Assembly (NCBI GenBank): GCA_036396755.1
Contig: DASWKG010000087.1
Coordinates: 1-25,177 of the forward strand
Reading direction: 5' to 3'
From: DASWKG01 sp036396755
Lineage (GTDB): Bacteria; Actinomycetota; UBA4738; CALAEC01
DNA length: 25,177 nt
This document shows, one piece after another, positions 1-7,540 of this stretch (its first letter is position 1; the number at the start of each line of letters is the position of its first letter). The position numbers and the translations under genes were made by a program. The notes under the pieces are model-generated. The model saw nothing but the letters and a program-made list of their open reading frames with translations, was not told the DNA's origin and searched no databases.

Positions 1-5
1 CGACC

Positions 6-1112
6 ATGACGCTTCTCAGACGACTCTTCAGCTCAATGGTCGCGATCGCGGCCCTCACCGCCGCGGTCCCGGCCAGCCCAACGCAGGCCACCTCCTACGC
101 CCCGGATTACATCTGCCGTGACCGCAGCCACAAGGTCCTGCAGCTGCCGATCGGCGTTCAGGGCGAGTCCGCCTTCGGGCGGTACGCGGTCCCTCGAGGG
201 CAGGCCCGGGGTCTCGTCGTCTTCGCGCATGGGTACGGCCACACCTCGCTGTCGTGGGCGGGTCACATGCGGACCGCGGCGCGTCACGGCCTGATCGCCG
301 CGACGATGGACTATCGCGGCCTGGAGATCTCTCCCGACGCCGACGGTGACGGGCTGCCCGAGTCGCGCGGCTGGCCCGCGATCGCCGGCGCGGAGGACTC
401 GATCGCGGCGGCCCGGTTCCTCCAGTCGCTGTGCAAGGTCAAGACGGTCACGATCCTCGGCGTCAGCATGGGCGGGAACATGTCGGGCCTCGCGCTGGCC
501 CTCGCGGGAGAGCGAGAGCTCACGAGGACCGGCGGCAAGACGCCACTGTTCGACTACTGGGTCGACGTCGAGGGAGCCACCAACGTCGCCGAGACCTACG
601 CGGCGGCGCGGACGGCCGAACCCGCGAACGAGACCGCCAAGAACGCGAAGGCCGACATCGAGGCCGAGACCGGAGGGACCTTCGAGCAGTACCCGGAGGA
701 GTACCGCCGCCGAACTGTGGTCGCCCGGGTCGACGACGTCGCGGCGTCGGGGATCGACGGCGCGATCGTGATCCACGGCCTGGACGACGGGCTGGTCCCC
801 TACAACCAGTCGCGCGAGCTCGCCGCGCTCATGCGCGAGGCGGGCATCGTGACCGAGATGGTGACGATCGGCCGGCGCGACGAGGACTCCGAGCAGGAGA
901 CCACCCTGACCGGCCACGCGGCCGGCGCCGTCTATCCCGACTACATCTCGCCGCTGTCGGGTCACGCATCGGAGAAGAGCACCACGCACATCGTGATGCA
1001 GACGGCGCTAGCCCGGCTGTGGTCGTTGATGAGCGGCTCGCCGCCCGTCGAGGGCGACTGCCTGGTGAACGGCCAGGTCCCCGAACCGGCCGGCCGGCTC
1101 TGCAGCGTCTGA
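6..1112 (+). CDS. Secreted alpha/beta hydrolase (lipase/esterase-like)
   Basis: A 368-residue protein. Residues 1 to about 29 form a signal peptide (basic RR at 5-6, hydrophobic core, small residues before SYAPDY), so the enzyme is probably exported. The alpha/beta hydrolase fold is supported by an HGYG oxyanion-type turn at 75-78 and a nucleophile elbow GVSMG at 152-156 with Ser154. HGLDDG at 257-262 would supply the acid (Asp260 or 261). The histidine is ambiguous between His304 and His320. Substrate cannot be told from sequence; a carboxylester or peptide ester is an inference from the family. The ATG lies only 6 bases from the window edge, so an upstream start cannot be excluded, though the signal peptide fits this start well. 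Three Cys residues (37, 143 and the C-terminal 352/366 region) may form disulfides. Confidence 0.8.
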   Translation: MTLLRRLFSSMVAIAALTAAVPASPTQATSYAPDYICRDRSHKVLQLPIGVQGESAFGRYAVPRGQARGLVVFAHGYGHTSLSWAGHMRTAARHGLIAATMDYRGLEISPDADGDGLPESRGWPAIAGAEDSIAAARFLQSLCKVKTVTILGVSMGGNMSGLALALAGERELTRTGGKTPLFDYWVDVEGATNVAETYAAARTAEPANETAKNAKADIEAETGGTFEQYPEEYRRRTVVARVDDVAASGIDGAIVIHGLDDGLVPYNQSRELAALMREAGIVTEMVTIGRRDEDSEQETTLTGHAAGAVYPDYISPLSGHASEKSTTHIVMQTALARLWSLMSGSPPVEGDCLVNGQVPEPAGRLCSV

Positions 1113-1153
1113 GCCGACGAGGGCATCAACGCGACAAACCGGATGAGCCCAGG

Positions 1154-1184
1154 TGACTATCCCTCCACCCGAGATGACTATCCC
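1154..1184. repeat. Tandem direct repeat TGACTATCCC, 21-bp spacing
   Basis: The 10-mer TGACTATCCC occurs at 1154-1163 and again at 1175-1184. The start-to-start distance is 21 bp, two helical turns, the spacing expected of a paired operator. It lies between the hydrolase stop and the start of the 73-residue ORF. Confidence 0.55.
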
Positions 1185-1200
1185 GGATCTCGTCATCTCG
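1170..1200. promoter_or_regulatory. Inverted repeat, possible operator upstream of the 73-aa gene
   Basis: CGAGATGAC at 1170-1178 and GTCATCTCG at 1192-1200 are perfect 9-bp arms around 13 bases. The right arm ends 3 bp before TATGGA (1204-1209), a possible -10 box for the small gene at 1242. The second TGACTATCCC copy overlaps the left arm. A role as operator or hairpin is inferred; no T-run follows, so it is not an obvious terminator of the hydrolase gene. Confidence 0.4.
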
Positions 1201-1241
1201 TGCTATGGAGCGGCCGGCGCCGCGGGTGGGAAGATGCGGAC

Positions 1242-1463
1242 ATGACGAGCAGGAACGGTCCCTCCGAACAGCTCACCGCCGAGGACGAGATCTCCGTGCA
1301 CCGGGATCCCTCATGGGAGAGCCACGACCTGGCGCCCGGGGACATCGGGCGGCTGGTTCGGGCGCTCCTCGCGGGCATCGAGCGCGGCGAGCTGGAGGCG
1401 ACCCCGCACGAGGTCGAGTTCCTGTCCTCGATCGGTGAGATCCTGGTGAGCGACTCGGCCTAG
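1242..1463 (+). CDS. Small acidic hypothetical protein (73 aa)
   Basis: I do not recognise this family. The open frame begins at 1143, but the preceding 33 codons read as intergenic sequence and include the inverted repeat, so I place the start at ATG 1242. This gives a 73-residue soluble acidic protein with no signal peptide, membrane segment or Cys. The N-terminal third is polar and probably disordered. The C-terminal two thirds look helical (DIGRLVRALLAGIERGEL followed by HEVEFLSSIGEIL), a pattern like small regulators or antitoxin-like proteins, but that is only an impression. No strong Shine-Dalgarno is seen. It converges on the transporter operon, whose last stop is 21 bases away. A real gene is likely because its codon pattern fits the + strand and its upstream region carries repeats. 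Confidence 0.55.
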   Translation: MTSRNGPSEQLTAEDEISVHRDPSWESHDLAPGDIGRLVRALLAGIERGELEATPHEVEFLSSIGEILVSDSA

Positions 1464-1483
1464 GCCCGAGTACCCCGGTCGTC

Positions 1484-3403
1484 CTACGATCCCCCCGCCG
1501 CGGTGCCCAGATACGCCTCGACCACCTCGGGGTCCCGCGCGACCTCCGATGGGGGCCCGAGCGCGATCACCCGGCCGGCGTCGAGCACGGTGACGCGGTC
1601 GGCGAGCCGGAGCACCAGCGGGAAGTCGTGCTCGACCAGCAGGATCCCGACGCCGTGGCGGCGCAGGTCCCCGACGGCCGAGGCGAGGCGCTCCGTCTCC
1701 TCCACCGACATCCCGGCGGCCGGCTCGTCGAGGAGCACCGCCCGCGGCTCGCTGGCCCACACCGTCGCCAGCATCAGCAGCCGCCGCTCCCCCGCGTCGA
1801 GCCGGTCGACGGGGAGCGCCGCCTTCGAGCCGAGGCCGACGCGGGCGAGGATGCCCGCGGCCCGATCGCGCACCTCACGGTCCTCGGCCCGGGCCTTCGG
1901 AGTCGCGAGGAGGGTCCGGAACGCGCCCGCGTGGCGCCGCCGGACGGTGGCCCCGAGCGCCACGTGGTCGAGGACCGACAGGCTCATCGCCAGCGCGGTC
2001 CCCTGGGGCATCCGCGCCACCCCCGCCAGGAGTCGCTCCCGAGGACCGAGCGAGGTCGCGTCGCGCCCTTCGATCTCGATCGTGCCCCCATCGGCCCTCA
2101 TGGTGCCGGCCGCGATGCGCAGGAGGGTCGACTTGCCCGAGCCGTTCGGCCCGACGAGCGCGTGGATCTCGCCCGGGCGCACCGACAGCGACACGCCGAC
2201 GACGGCCCGGACGCCGCCGAACCGCTTCGAGACGCCGAGCAGGTCGAGGACGGCCCGCTCGGGCGACGGTGCCCCGGCTTGCTCCAGGCCCGCGGCTCGC
2301 TCAACGCCCTCCGGGGACTCCTCCGCGTGGATCGCCGACCGCTCTCGCCCGGCCTCCGGCGACACGTCCGACCTTCGCGCGCGCCCCCACCGCCCGGCCG
2401 CCCACCCGACCAGCCCGCGACGGCCGAGCACGAGGGCTCCGACCAGGAGCCCGGCCGCAACGGCCGGCTCGAAGCGCTCGGGCGAAGCCCCGGCGAGGTC
2501 GCCCAGCCACCGGGCGACCGGCGGGATCGCGAGCAGCGCCGCCGACCCGACGACGGGACCGAGGGTCCAGCCCGCGCCCCCGACCAGCACCGCCACGAAG
2601 AGCTCGACCGAGAGCTGCGGGACCGACCGCGTGGGATCGGCCACGCCCGCGAGCTGCACCGACAGGGCGCCGGCCAGCCCCCCGATGGCGGCCGCGCCGA
2701 CGAACAGCCCGAGCCGAAGCCGCGAGGCGCGAACCCCCAGGGGCCCGCTCACCGCCTCGCCCGCGCGAACGGCGGCGAGCGCCCGGCCCGTGCCCCCGCG
2801 CGACAGCGCCCGGAACGAGAGGAGGGCCAGCACGACCAGCGCGAGCCCCAGGGCGTAGTGAGCCCCGGGGGTGAACCGGACGGGTCCCCCCGCGAGCGGC
2901 AGGCGGAAGTCGGGCGGCGGGAGCGGGACACCCTGCGCCCCCCCGAAGGTTCCGGGGAAGGCCGCGAGCGTGGAGCCGACGAGCCAGGCGCCCACCCAGG
3001 TGGCGACGGCCACCAGGGCCGGTCGGAGCCGGACCGCGGCGCCGCCGAGCACCACCCCCGCCGCCGCCGCGATCACCGTCGCGACGAGGGTCGCGGAGAC
3101 GGGGTCCCAGCCGGCCCGGGTGCGCAGCAGGGCGGCGGCGAACGCGCCGACCACGACGAAGGCGCCCTGGCCGAGGGAGGGCATCCCCCCGAGCCCGAGC
3201 GCGAGGTTCAACCCGATCGCCGCCAGGATCACGTAGAAGGCGGCGGTCACGTCGTGCACGCCGGTGTCGCCGAGGACGGTCGCGGGGGCCGCCGCGAGGG
3301 CCGCCACCACCAGGGTCGCGAGCCAGGCCGGGAGACCCCAGGAGCGTCGGGCGTCGCGCGCCGCCTCGCGGAGGGCGCCGGCCACGCGGCGAAGGACGGT
3401 CAC
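1484..3403 (-). CDS. LivM-LivG fusion: HAAT-family ABC permease joined to ATPase
   Basis: One 639-residue polypeptide combines the second permease and one ATPase of a branched-chain amino acid/amide (HAAT) ABC transporter. Residues 25-335 are a polytopic LivM domain with the family motif GLNLALGLGGMPSLGQGAF at 64-82. A polar linker covers about 338-384. The LivG-type ATPase follows: Walker A GPNGSGKST at 418-426, Q-loop Gln467, Walker B AVLLDEP at 555-561 and H-loop His592. The ABC signature is degenerate, LDAGE at 535-539. The GTG start at 3403 overlaps the livH stop (GTGA), implying translational coupling; longer readings of this frame only shadow livH. No livF follows, so the single NBD either homodimerises or pairs with an ATPase encoded elsewhere. 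Fused permease/ATPase proteins are known in this family. Confidence 0.88.
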   Translation of the reverse strand: MTVLRRVAGALREAARDARRSWGLPAWLATLVVAALAAAPATVLGDTGVHDVTAAFYVILAAIGLNLALGLGGMPSLGQGAFVVVGAFAAALLRTRAGWDPVSATLVATVIAAAAGVVLGGAAVRLRPALVAVATWVGAWLVGSTLAAFPGTFGGAQGVPLPPPDFRLPLAGGPVRFTPGAHYALGLALVVLALLSFRALSRGGTGRALAAVRAGEAVSGPLGVRASRLRLGLFVGAAAIGGLAGALSVQLAGVADPTRSVPQLSVELFVAVLVGGAGWTLGPVVGSAALLAIPPVARWLGDLAGASPERFEPAVAAGLLVGALVLGRRGLVGWAAGRWGRARRSDVSPEAGRERSAIHAEESPEGVERAAGLEQAGAPSPERAVLDLLGVSKRFGGVRAVVGVSLSVRPGEIHALVGPNGSGKSTLLRIAAGTMRADGGTIEIEGRDATSLGPRERLLAGVARMPQGTALAMSLSVLDHVALGATVRRRHAGAFRTLLATPKARAEDREVRDRAAGILARVGLGSKAALPVDRLDAGERRLLMLATVWASEPRAVLLDEPAAGMSVEETERLASAVGDLRRHGVGILLVEHDFPLVLRLADRVTVLDAGRVIALGPPSEVARDPEVVEAYLGTAAGGS

Positions 3404-4308
3404 TCGACCCCGGCCGCCTCGCGGCCGGCCCGACGGAACGCCAGCGCGATCGCCACCAGCGCGAGGGGGATCACGTCGCGAAACTCGGCCCCGAGCAGAT
3501 CGGTCGAGGAGACCCCGCTCTCCACGACGCCCAGCAGGAGCCCCGCGCCGAGCGCCCGGGCCGGCGAGCCGAACCCGGCCAGAGCCGCCGCGACCAGCCC
3601 CTTCAGTCCGATCAGCGAGCCCGTGTCGGTCGAGACGGGCGCGGCGGGGGCCTGAGCAAGCCCGGCGACCACGGCGAGCAGCGCGGCCAGAGCGAACGCC
3701 GCGGTCACGAGCGCGTTCACCGGCAGGCCGGAGAGCCGGGCGCCGACCCGATCCGATGCGACGGCCTCGAGCGCGCGCCCGAAGAAGCTTCGCTGGAGCA
3801 GCCACCAGGCCCCTCCCGCCACGAGCAGCGCCAGCCCCAGCACGAAGAAGGTCTGAACCTGGAGCGTGACCCCGCCGCCGAGCCGGAGCACGCCGTCATC
3901 GGCGAAGCGGTCGAAGCCGATGGGGTCCGGGAAGACGTACGAGGGCCGCGGGAACGCGGCCGCGAGGGCCGCGCGGACGGCGAATGCCACCGCGACCGTC
4001 CCGCCGATCCAGCCGAGCGGGCCCCGGACCGACAGGGGACGCACGATGGCCACGTAGACGAGCCCGCCGGCCGCCACCGCCACCGCGAGCCCCAGGGCGG
4101 CGGCGGGGAGGATCGTCGCGGCGCCGAGGTCGGAGCGCGTGACGGGCCCGGTTCCGGAGGCGGCCGCGAGGGTCACGAACAGGCCGAGGGAGGCGAGCTC
4201 GCCGAGCGCGAAGTGCACGACCCCGGTGAGCCGGTACGCGAGGGACAGCCCGACCGCGACCAGCCCGTAGACGGCACCGGCCGCGAGTCCGGTGAGGAGG
4301 ACCTGCAC
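3400..4308 (-). CDS. livH: LivH-type HAAT ABC permease
   Basis: The first inner-membrane permease of the branched-chain amino acid/amide transporter, about 302 residues with roughly eight hydrophobic helices. Family signs are the N-terminal GAVYGLVAVGLSLAYRLTG, the HFALGELASLG segment and the cytoplasmic loop GRALEAVASDRVGARLSGLPV that contacts the ATPase. The start is uncertain. I chose GTG at 4308 because residues upstream look unlike a permease, but no Shine-Dalgarno precedes it. An AGGAG stretch lies 7 bases before a CTG four codons upstream, so a non-standard start there is possible. Its stop overlaps the start of the LivMG fusion. A divergent lipoprotein gene separates it from the binding-protein gene, so livH-livMG probably has its own promoter in 4309-4376. 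Confidence 0.88.
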   Translation of the reverse strand: MQVLLTGLAAGAVYGLVAVGLSLAYRLTGVVHFALGELASLGLFVTLAAASGTGPVTRSDLGAATILPAAALGLAVAVAAGGLVYVAIVRPLSVRGPLGWIGGTVAVAFAVRAALAAAFPRPSYVFPDPIGFDRFADDGVLRLGGGVTLQVQTFFVLGLALLVAGGAWWLLQRSFFGRALEAVASDRVGARLSGLPVNALVTAAFALAALLAVVAGLAQAPAAPVSTDTGSLIGLKGLVAAALAGFGSPARALGAGLLLGVVESGVSSTDLLGAEFRDVIPLALVAIALAFRRAGREAAGVE

Positions 4309-4362
4309 GACGAGGGCCAGCGTCCGACTCCTGCTCTTCGGGGAACCCGAGCTTGCGCGGGT

Positions 4363-4368
4363 TATCCT
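4363..4368 (+). promoter_or_regulatory. -10 box of a leaderless promoter (TATCCT)
   Basis: TATCCT is followed by 8 bases and then the GTG start at 4377. Transcription would begin at or next to the start codon. No clear -35 box is visible. Confidence 0.55.
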
Positions 4369-4376
4369 AGCGAACC

Positions 4377-4916
4377 GTGCCCCGGCTCCGACCGATCCAC
4401 CGTGCACTCCTGCCGATCCTCGTATCGGCCCTCGCCGCATGCTCGAGCCCCTCGCCGTCCGCGACCCCGACGGTCGGGCCCACGCCGACGACCACCCCCA
4501 CGTTCGACATCGGGGACCTCCCCGACTGCGACTACCCCGAGCGGATCGAGATGCCGTCGTGGATCCCCGACGACCTCCCGTTCCCCCCCGGCACCTACGC
4601 CGCCGAGAAGCTCTCGGCCGTCCAGGGGTACAAGCGCGTGCTGCTGGTCGCCCAGACGACGCTCGCGGCGCTCCAGCGGTTCGCCCTCGATCGCCTCCCG
4701 CAAGAGGGCTGGGTGGTCGGGCGCGGGGACACCGAGCCGGGCGAGGTGGACCTGCAGTTCAGCAAGCCGCCCGCGGTGGGAGCGTTCCGAGCCATCGACC
4801 AGTTCTGCAACCCGGGGTTCGTGCTGATCCTCGTGATCTACACGCCCGACGCCGGGGCGCTCGTGGCGCCGGTCCCGATCACCCCGGCCCCGGGGAGCAC
4901 GCCGATCGGCGGCTGA
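4377..4916 (+). CDS. Small lipoprotein of unknown function
   Basis: A 179-residue predicted lipoprotein. Residues 1-21 are a signal peptide with a lipobox ending LAAC, so Cys22 would be lipidated and anchored on the outer face of the membrane. Residues 23-42 form a Ser/Thr/Pro-rich tether. The globular part from about 43 to 160 contains DLPDCDYPERIEMPSWIPDD and DQFCNPGF with two Cys that could pair, then a Pro-rich tail. I recognise no family; the size and a pattern like GYKRVLLVAQTTLAALQRFALDRLPQ suggest a small alpha/beta extracytoplasmic domain. It sits on the + strand inside the leftward transporter cluster, divergent from livH and convergent with the 419-residue membrane protein gene (8 bases between stops). 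The GTG start is supported by a -10 box at leaderless distance and by the signal peptide. Confidence 0.75.
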   Translation: MPRLRPIHRALLPILVSALAACSSPSPSATPTVGPTPTTTPTFDIGDLPDCDYPERIEMPSWIPDDLPFPPGTYAAEKLSAVQGYKRVLLVAQTTLAALQRFALDRLPQEGWVVGRGDTEPGEVDLQFSKPPAVGAFRAIDQFCNPGFVLILVIYTPDAGALVAPVPITPAPGSTPIGG

Positions 4917-4924
4917 TCCACCGC

Positions 4925-6184
4925 CTACGCGTGGGCCCAGGCGACGACCAGCAGCAGCGCGAGGAGCAGCGCGAGGAGGACGAGCGCGAGGCCGCCGATG
5001 GCGCTCGACCCCGCCGCGTCGACCGGCGCCGACGCGACCTGCGCCTCGGGAGGGGCGAGAACCCACCGGTAGGCGGTCGCGGCCGGCCCGGTGGGGTCGG
5101 GGTTTCCCAGGTACGCGTCGAACTGTCGGAGCCGGGCCGAGCGCCAGAGGACGCCGAGGAGCGCCTCCACCATCTCCGGTCCCGACGCCGTGCCCGCGGA
5201 GACCGCCGCCGCCCAGGACCGTCCGGGGGGGCGGAGCATCGCGGGGGCGGGCGGGGCGGGCTCGCCCTCGATGACCAGCTCGGGCAGCGCGATGCCCCTG
5301 GCCCGGCCGCTCACCCGAACCTCGAGCTCCAGCGGCTCCCCGCCCCCGAGGAGCGCCCCGAACGCTACCCGTGAGCCCCGCACCACGCCGCCCTCGGCGC
5401 GCAGGCCCTCGACGGATCCGCCGGGAAGCTCGATGCTCCCCCGGATCCGGAAGGGCGCCTCGAGCGGCTCGGGCGTGAACGCCGGCGACCCGAGAAGCGC
5501 GACCGACCGGGGCAGCCCTGCCTCGCCCGGCAGCGGCCGTTCGCCCGCGCGGAGGGCCCGAACCACGTCGTCGAGCACGGGCGCCAGCTCGACGGGGTTC
5601 GCCTCGGCACGCGCGATGCCGATCGGGATCGGCGAGACGTTCCGCACGCGGAGCGCGATCTCGAGTTCGCCGGTCGCCGGCTCGCCCGGGACGAGGGGCC
5701 GGCCGTCGACCGTCATCGCGAGTTCGATGTCGATGGGCAGCCGGGTGGCCTCCTGGGCCGGAAAGAGCGGCATCCGCGCGGCCAGCACCTTCTCGCCCGG
5801 AGAGAAGCCCTGCCACAGGACCGAGCCGCGCCGGAGCCCCGGCGGGGCCTCCGAGTCGGCCAGCGGCTCCACGCTCATCGCCGGGCCGGGGATCTTGAAC
5901 TGGAAGTCGCCGAGCCCGCTCAGCACGAGCCGCTGCGTCACCACCACGCGGCGGACGGCGCCGTCGAGCCCGACGGCGACCTCCACCCGCTCGTCGTCCG
6001 CGACCGGCCCGGGAAGGATCGTCTCCACCCCTTGCGGGCCGAAGAAGATCGTCTCGGCTCCGACCGCGATCGCCACGGCATCGCGAGGGGTCGGCAGGCG
6101 AAGCTCCTCCGCTCCGTTCGCGGGACCGGGAAGGCCCGCGGCGAGGAAGCCCGCGAGCACCATCGCGCTCGCGCATCGGCTCAC
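4925..6184 (-). CDS. Unrecognised exported protein with C-terminal membrane anchor, in the liv cluster
   Basis: A 419-residue protein starting at a GTG that overlaps the livK stop (GTGA), so it is probably translated with livK. Residues 1-24 are a signal peptide ending in PANGA, and residues 395-417 are one strongly hydrophobic helix followed by only AHA. The large middle would therefore face outside, with the C terminus in the membrane. The ectodomain is rich in Val, Leu, Gly and Pro with alternating hydrophobic patterns, suggesting a beta-sandwich. FQFKIPGPAMSVEPL and YLGNPDPTGPAATAYRW are distinctive segments for a search. I do not recognise the family. Its tight coupling to the binding-protein gene suggests an extracytoplasmic role linked to the transporter, such as sensing, substrate processing or scaffolding; that is inference. 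An alternative internal start is Met8. Confidence 0.75.
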   Translation of the reverse strand: MSRCASAMVLAGFLAAGLPGPANGAEELRLPTPRDAVAIAVGAETIFFGPQGVETILPGPVADDERVEVAVGLDGAVRRVVVTQRLVLSGLGDFQFKIPGPAMSVEPLADSEAPPGLRRGSVLWQGFSPGEKVLAARMPLFPAQEATRLPIDIELAMTVDGRPLVPGEPATGELEIALRVRNVSPIPIGIARAEANPVELAPVLDDVVRALRAGERPLPGEAGLPRSVALLGSPAFTPEPLEAPFRIRGSIELPGGSVEGLRAEGGVVRGSRVAFGALLGGGEPLELEVRVSGRARGIALPELVIEGEPAPPAPAMLRPPGRSWAAAVSAGTASGPEMVEALLGVLWRSARLRQFDAYLGNPDPTGPAATAYRWVLAPPEAQVASAPVDAAGSSAIGGLALVLLALLLALLLVVAWAHA

Positions 6185-7410
6185 CGCGTCTGCTCGATCT
6201 CGGGGAGGGTCGACGACAGGGGGTCGTCGTCGACCGGCGCGTAGGTCATGTCGTGGAACACCGCGAAGTACACGTCGTCGTCGACGACACCCTCGTGGCT
6301 CAGCTCGTTGAAGCCACGCTCGTCGCCGTTCGCGCCCTGCACGTCGACCTGCCGCATGAAGTCGAGGATGCGCGCCGGGTCGGTGCTGCGCGCGGCCGCC
6401 ACGGCCGCGGCGAACACGTTGACGCAGTCGTAGGGGTACATGGGGTAGTCGGGCGGCTGGACGACCTCCTCGCCGGCCGACGTCAGAACGCCCACGAGGT
6501 CGGGGCCGAACGCCTCCTCGTACGCGGCCTTGAAGTCCAGGAACGGCCCCGGGCCCTTCTCGGCGGTCATGCGACCCCCCGCGAACGTCAGCCCGTCGAC
6601 CCACTCGGGATGGTCGAAGAGCTCCTGGCGGACGACGGGGTCCTCCCCCGCCGGCGGCGTGTAGACGGGCGCCTCCCAGCCCGCGCTCCGCGCGGCGCGG
6701 ATCACCTTGGCGATGGTCTCCGGCCGCGCCCACACGAGCAGGGCGTCGGCACCGGACCGGCGCGCCTCGAGCACCTGCGGCGCCACATCCTCGGCCCCGG
6801 AGGGGACGGTCACGTCGGCCGCGACCGCCTCGGGGTTCGAGCCCCACGCCTCCGCGAAGACCGCGGCCCCCTGCTGGCCGTAGGCGGTGTCGTCGTGCAG
6901 GAAGGCGACGCGGAGCCCCTTGGGGATGAGGTACTCGGCCAGCCGAAACCCCACGCCGCGGTCGGTCGGGGCGATCCGGAACACGTTCGGCCGCTCCTCG
7001 GGGTCGACCAGGCCGATCCCACCCTGGTAGACGATGCAGATCGGAAGCCGGGCCTCGCTCGCGACCGGCCAGGAGGCGTCGACCCCCGTGCCCTCGTCGA
7101 GGATCAACGCGGCGCCCTCCTCCACGGCGGCGCGCACGTTGTCGAGCGCGGTCTCGGGCGACAGCGCGCTGTCCACGCGCTCGAGGCGGAGCCCGACCGT
7201 TCGGCCGCCGATGTCGATCCCGCCGGCCTCGTTGATCTGTCCGATGGCAAGCTCCGCGCCGTTCGCGATGGTCTCCCCCAGGAAGGCGGACCGCGAGAAC
7301 GGCGCGTTCACCACGATGAGGAGCCGGTCGGAGGGTGCCGCGGGCTGCCCGCCGCCGCAGGAGGACGCGAGGAGGGTCGATGCGAGCAGGGTGAGGAACC
7401 GGGTGCGCAC
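6181..7410 (-). CDS. livK: Branched-chain amino acid/amide-type substrate-binding lipoprotein
   Basis: A 409-residue type I periplasmic-binding fold protein of the LivK family. Residues 1-17 form a signal peptide; LLASSC with Cys18 resembles a lipobox. LLIVVNAPFSRSAFLGETIANGAELAIGQINEAGGI (about 30-65) is the usual first strand and helix of the family, GVGFRLAEYLIPKGLRVAFLHDDTAYGQQGAAVF the central part, and PMYPYDCVNVFAAAVAAA the hinge-near helix. It would deliver ligand to the LivH/LivMG permeases. The ligand is not predictable; amino acids, amides, urea and other small organic molecules are used by this family. The GTG start at 7410 lies 8 bases downstream of CATACT, consistent with a leaderless mRNA. 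It is first in its transcription unit and followed by the overlapping 419-residue partner gene. Confidence 0.88.
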   Translation of the reverse strand: MRTRFLTLLASTLLASSCGGGQPAAPSDRLLIVVNAPFSRSAFLGETIANGAELAIGQINEAGGIDIGGRTVGLRLERVDSALSPETALDNVRAAVEEGAALILDEGTGVDASWPVASEARLPICIVYQGGIGLVDPEERPNVFRIAPTDRGVGFRLAEYLIPKGLRVAFLHDDTAYGQQGAAVFAEAWGSNPEAVAADVTVPSGAEDVAPQVLEARRSGADALLVWARPETIAKVIRAARSAGWEAPVYTPPAGEDPVVRQELFDHPEWVDGLTFAGGRMTAEKGPGPFLDFKAAYEEAFGPDLVGVLTSAGEEVVQPPDYPMYPYDCVNVFAAAVAAARSTDPARILDFMRQVDVQGANGDERGFNELSHEGVVDDDVYFAVFHDMTYAPVDDDPLSSTLPEIEQTR

Positions 7411-7418
7411 GGGCCATC

Positions 7419-7424
7419 AGTATG
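7419..7424 (-). promoter_or_regulatory. -10 box upstream of livK (CATACT)
   Basis: On the minus strand CATACT is followed by 8 bases and the livK GTG, so the transcript would be leaderless or nearly so. No -35 box is obvious. Confidence 0.45.
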
Positions 7425-7540
7425 CAGGAGGGGTCCTCGGTTCGCCCGAAAGCGGCCCGAGGCAGCGGAACCGGAACCGTGCCTACAGGTGCCCCCCCAG
7501 CCGGCCGATACGAAGACATGACGGAAGGAGAGCCGAACAG

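Noticed and set aside
1628..3655. 675-codon + strand open frame opposite the LivMG fusion
   Set aside because: It is antisense to a gene with clear Walker motifs. The translation is Arg/Gly/Pro-rich low complexity, typical of shadow frames in high-GC DNA.
6253..7521. 422-codon + strand frame opposite livK
   Set aside because: It is antisense to a complete binding protein with signal peptide and lipobox, and shows no recognisable domain.
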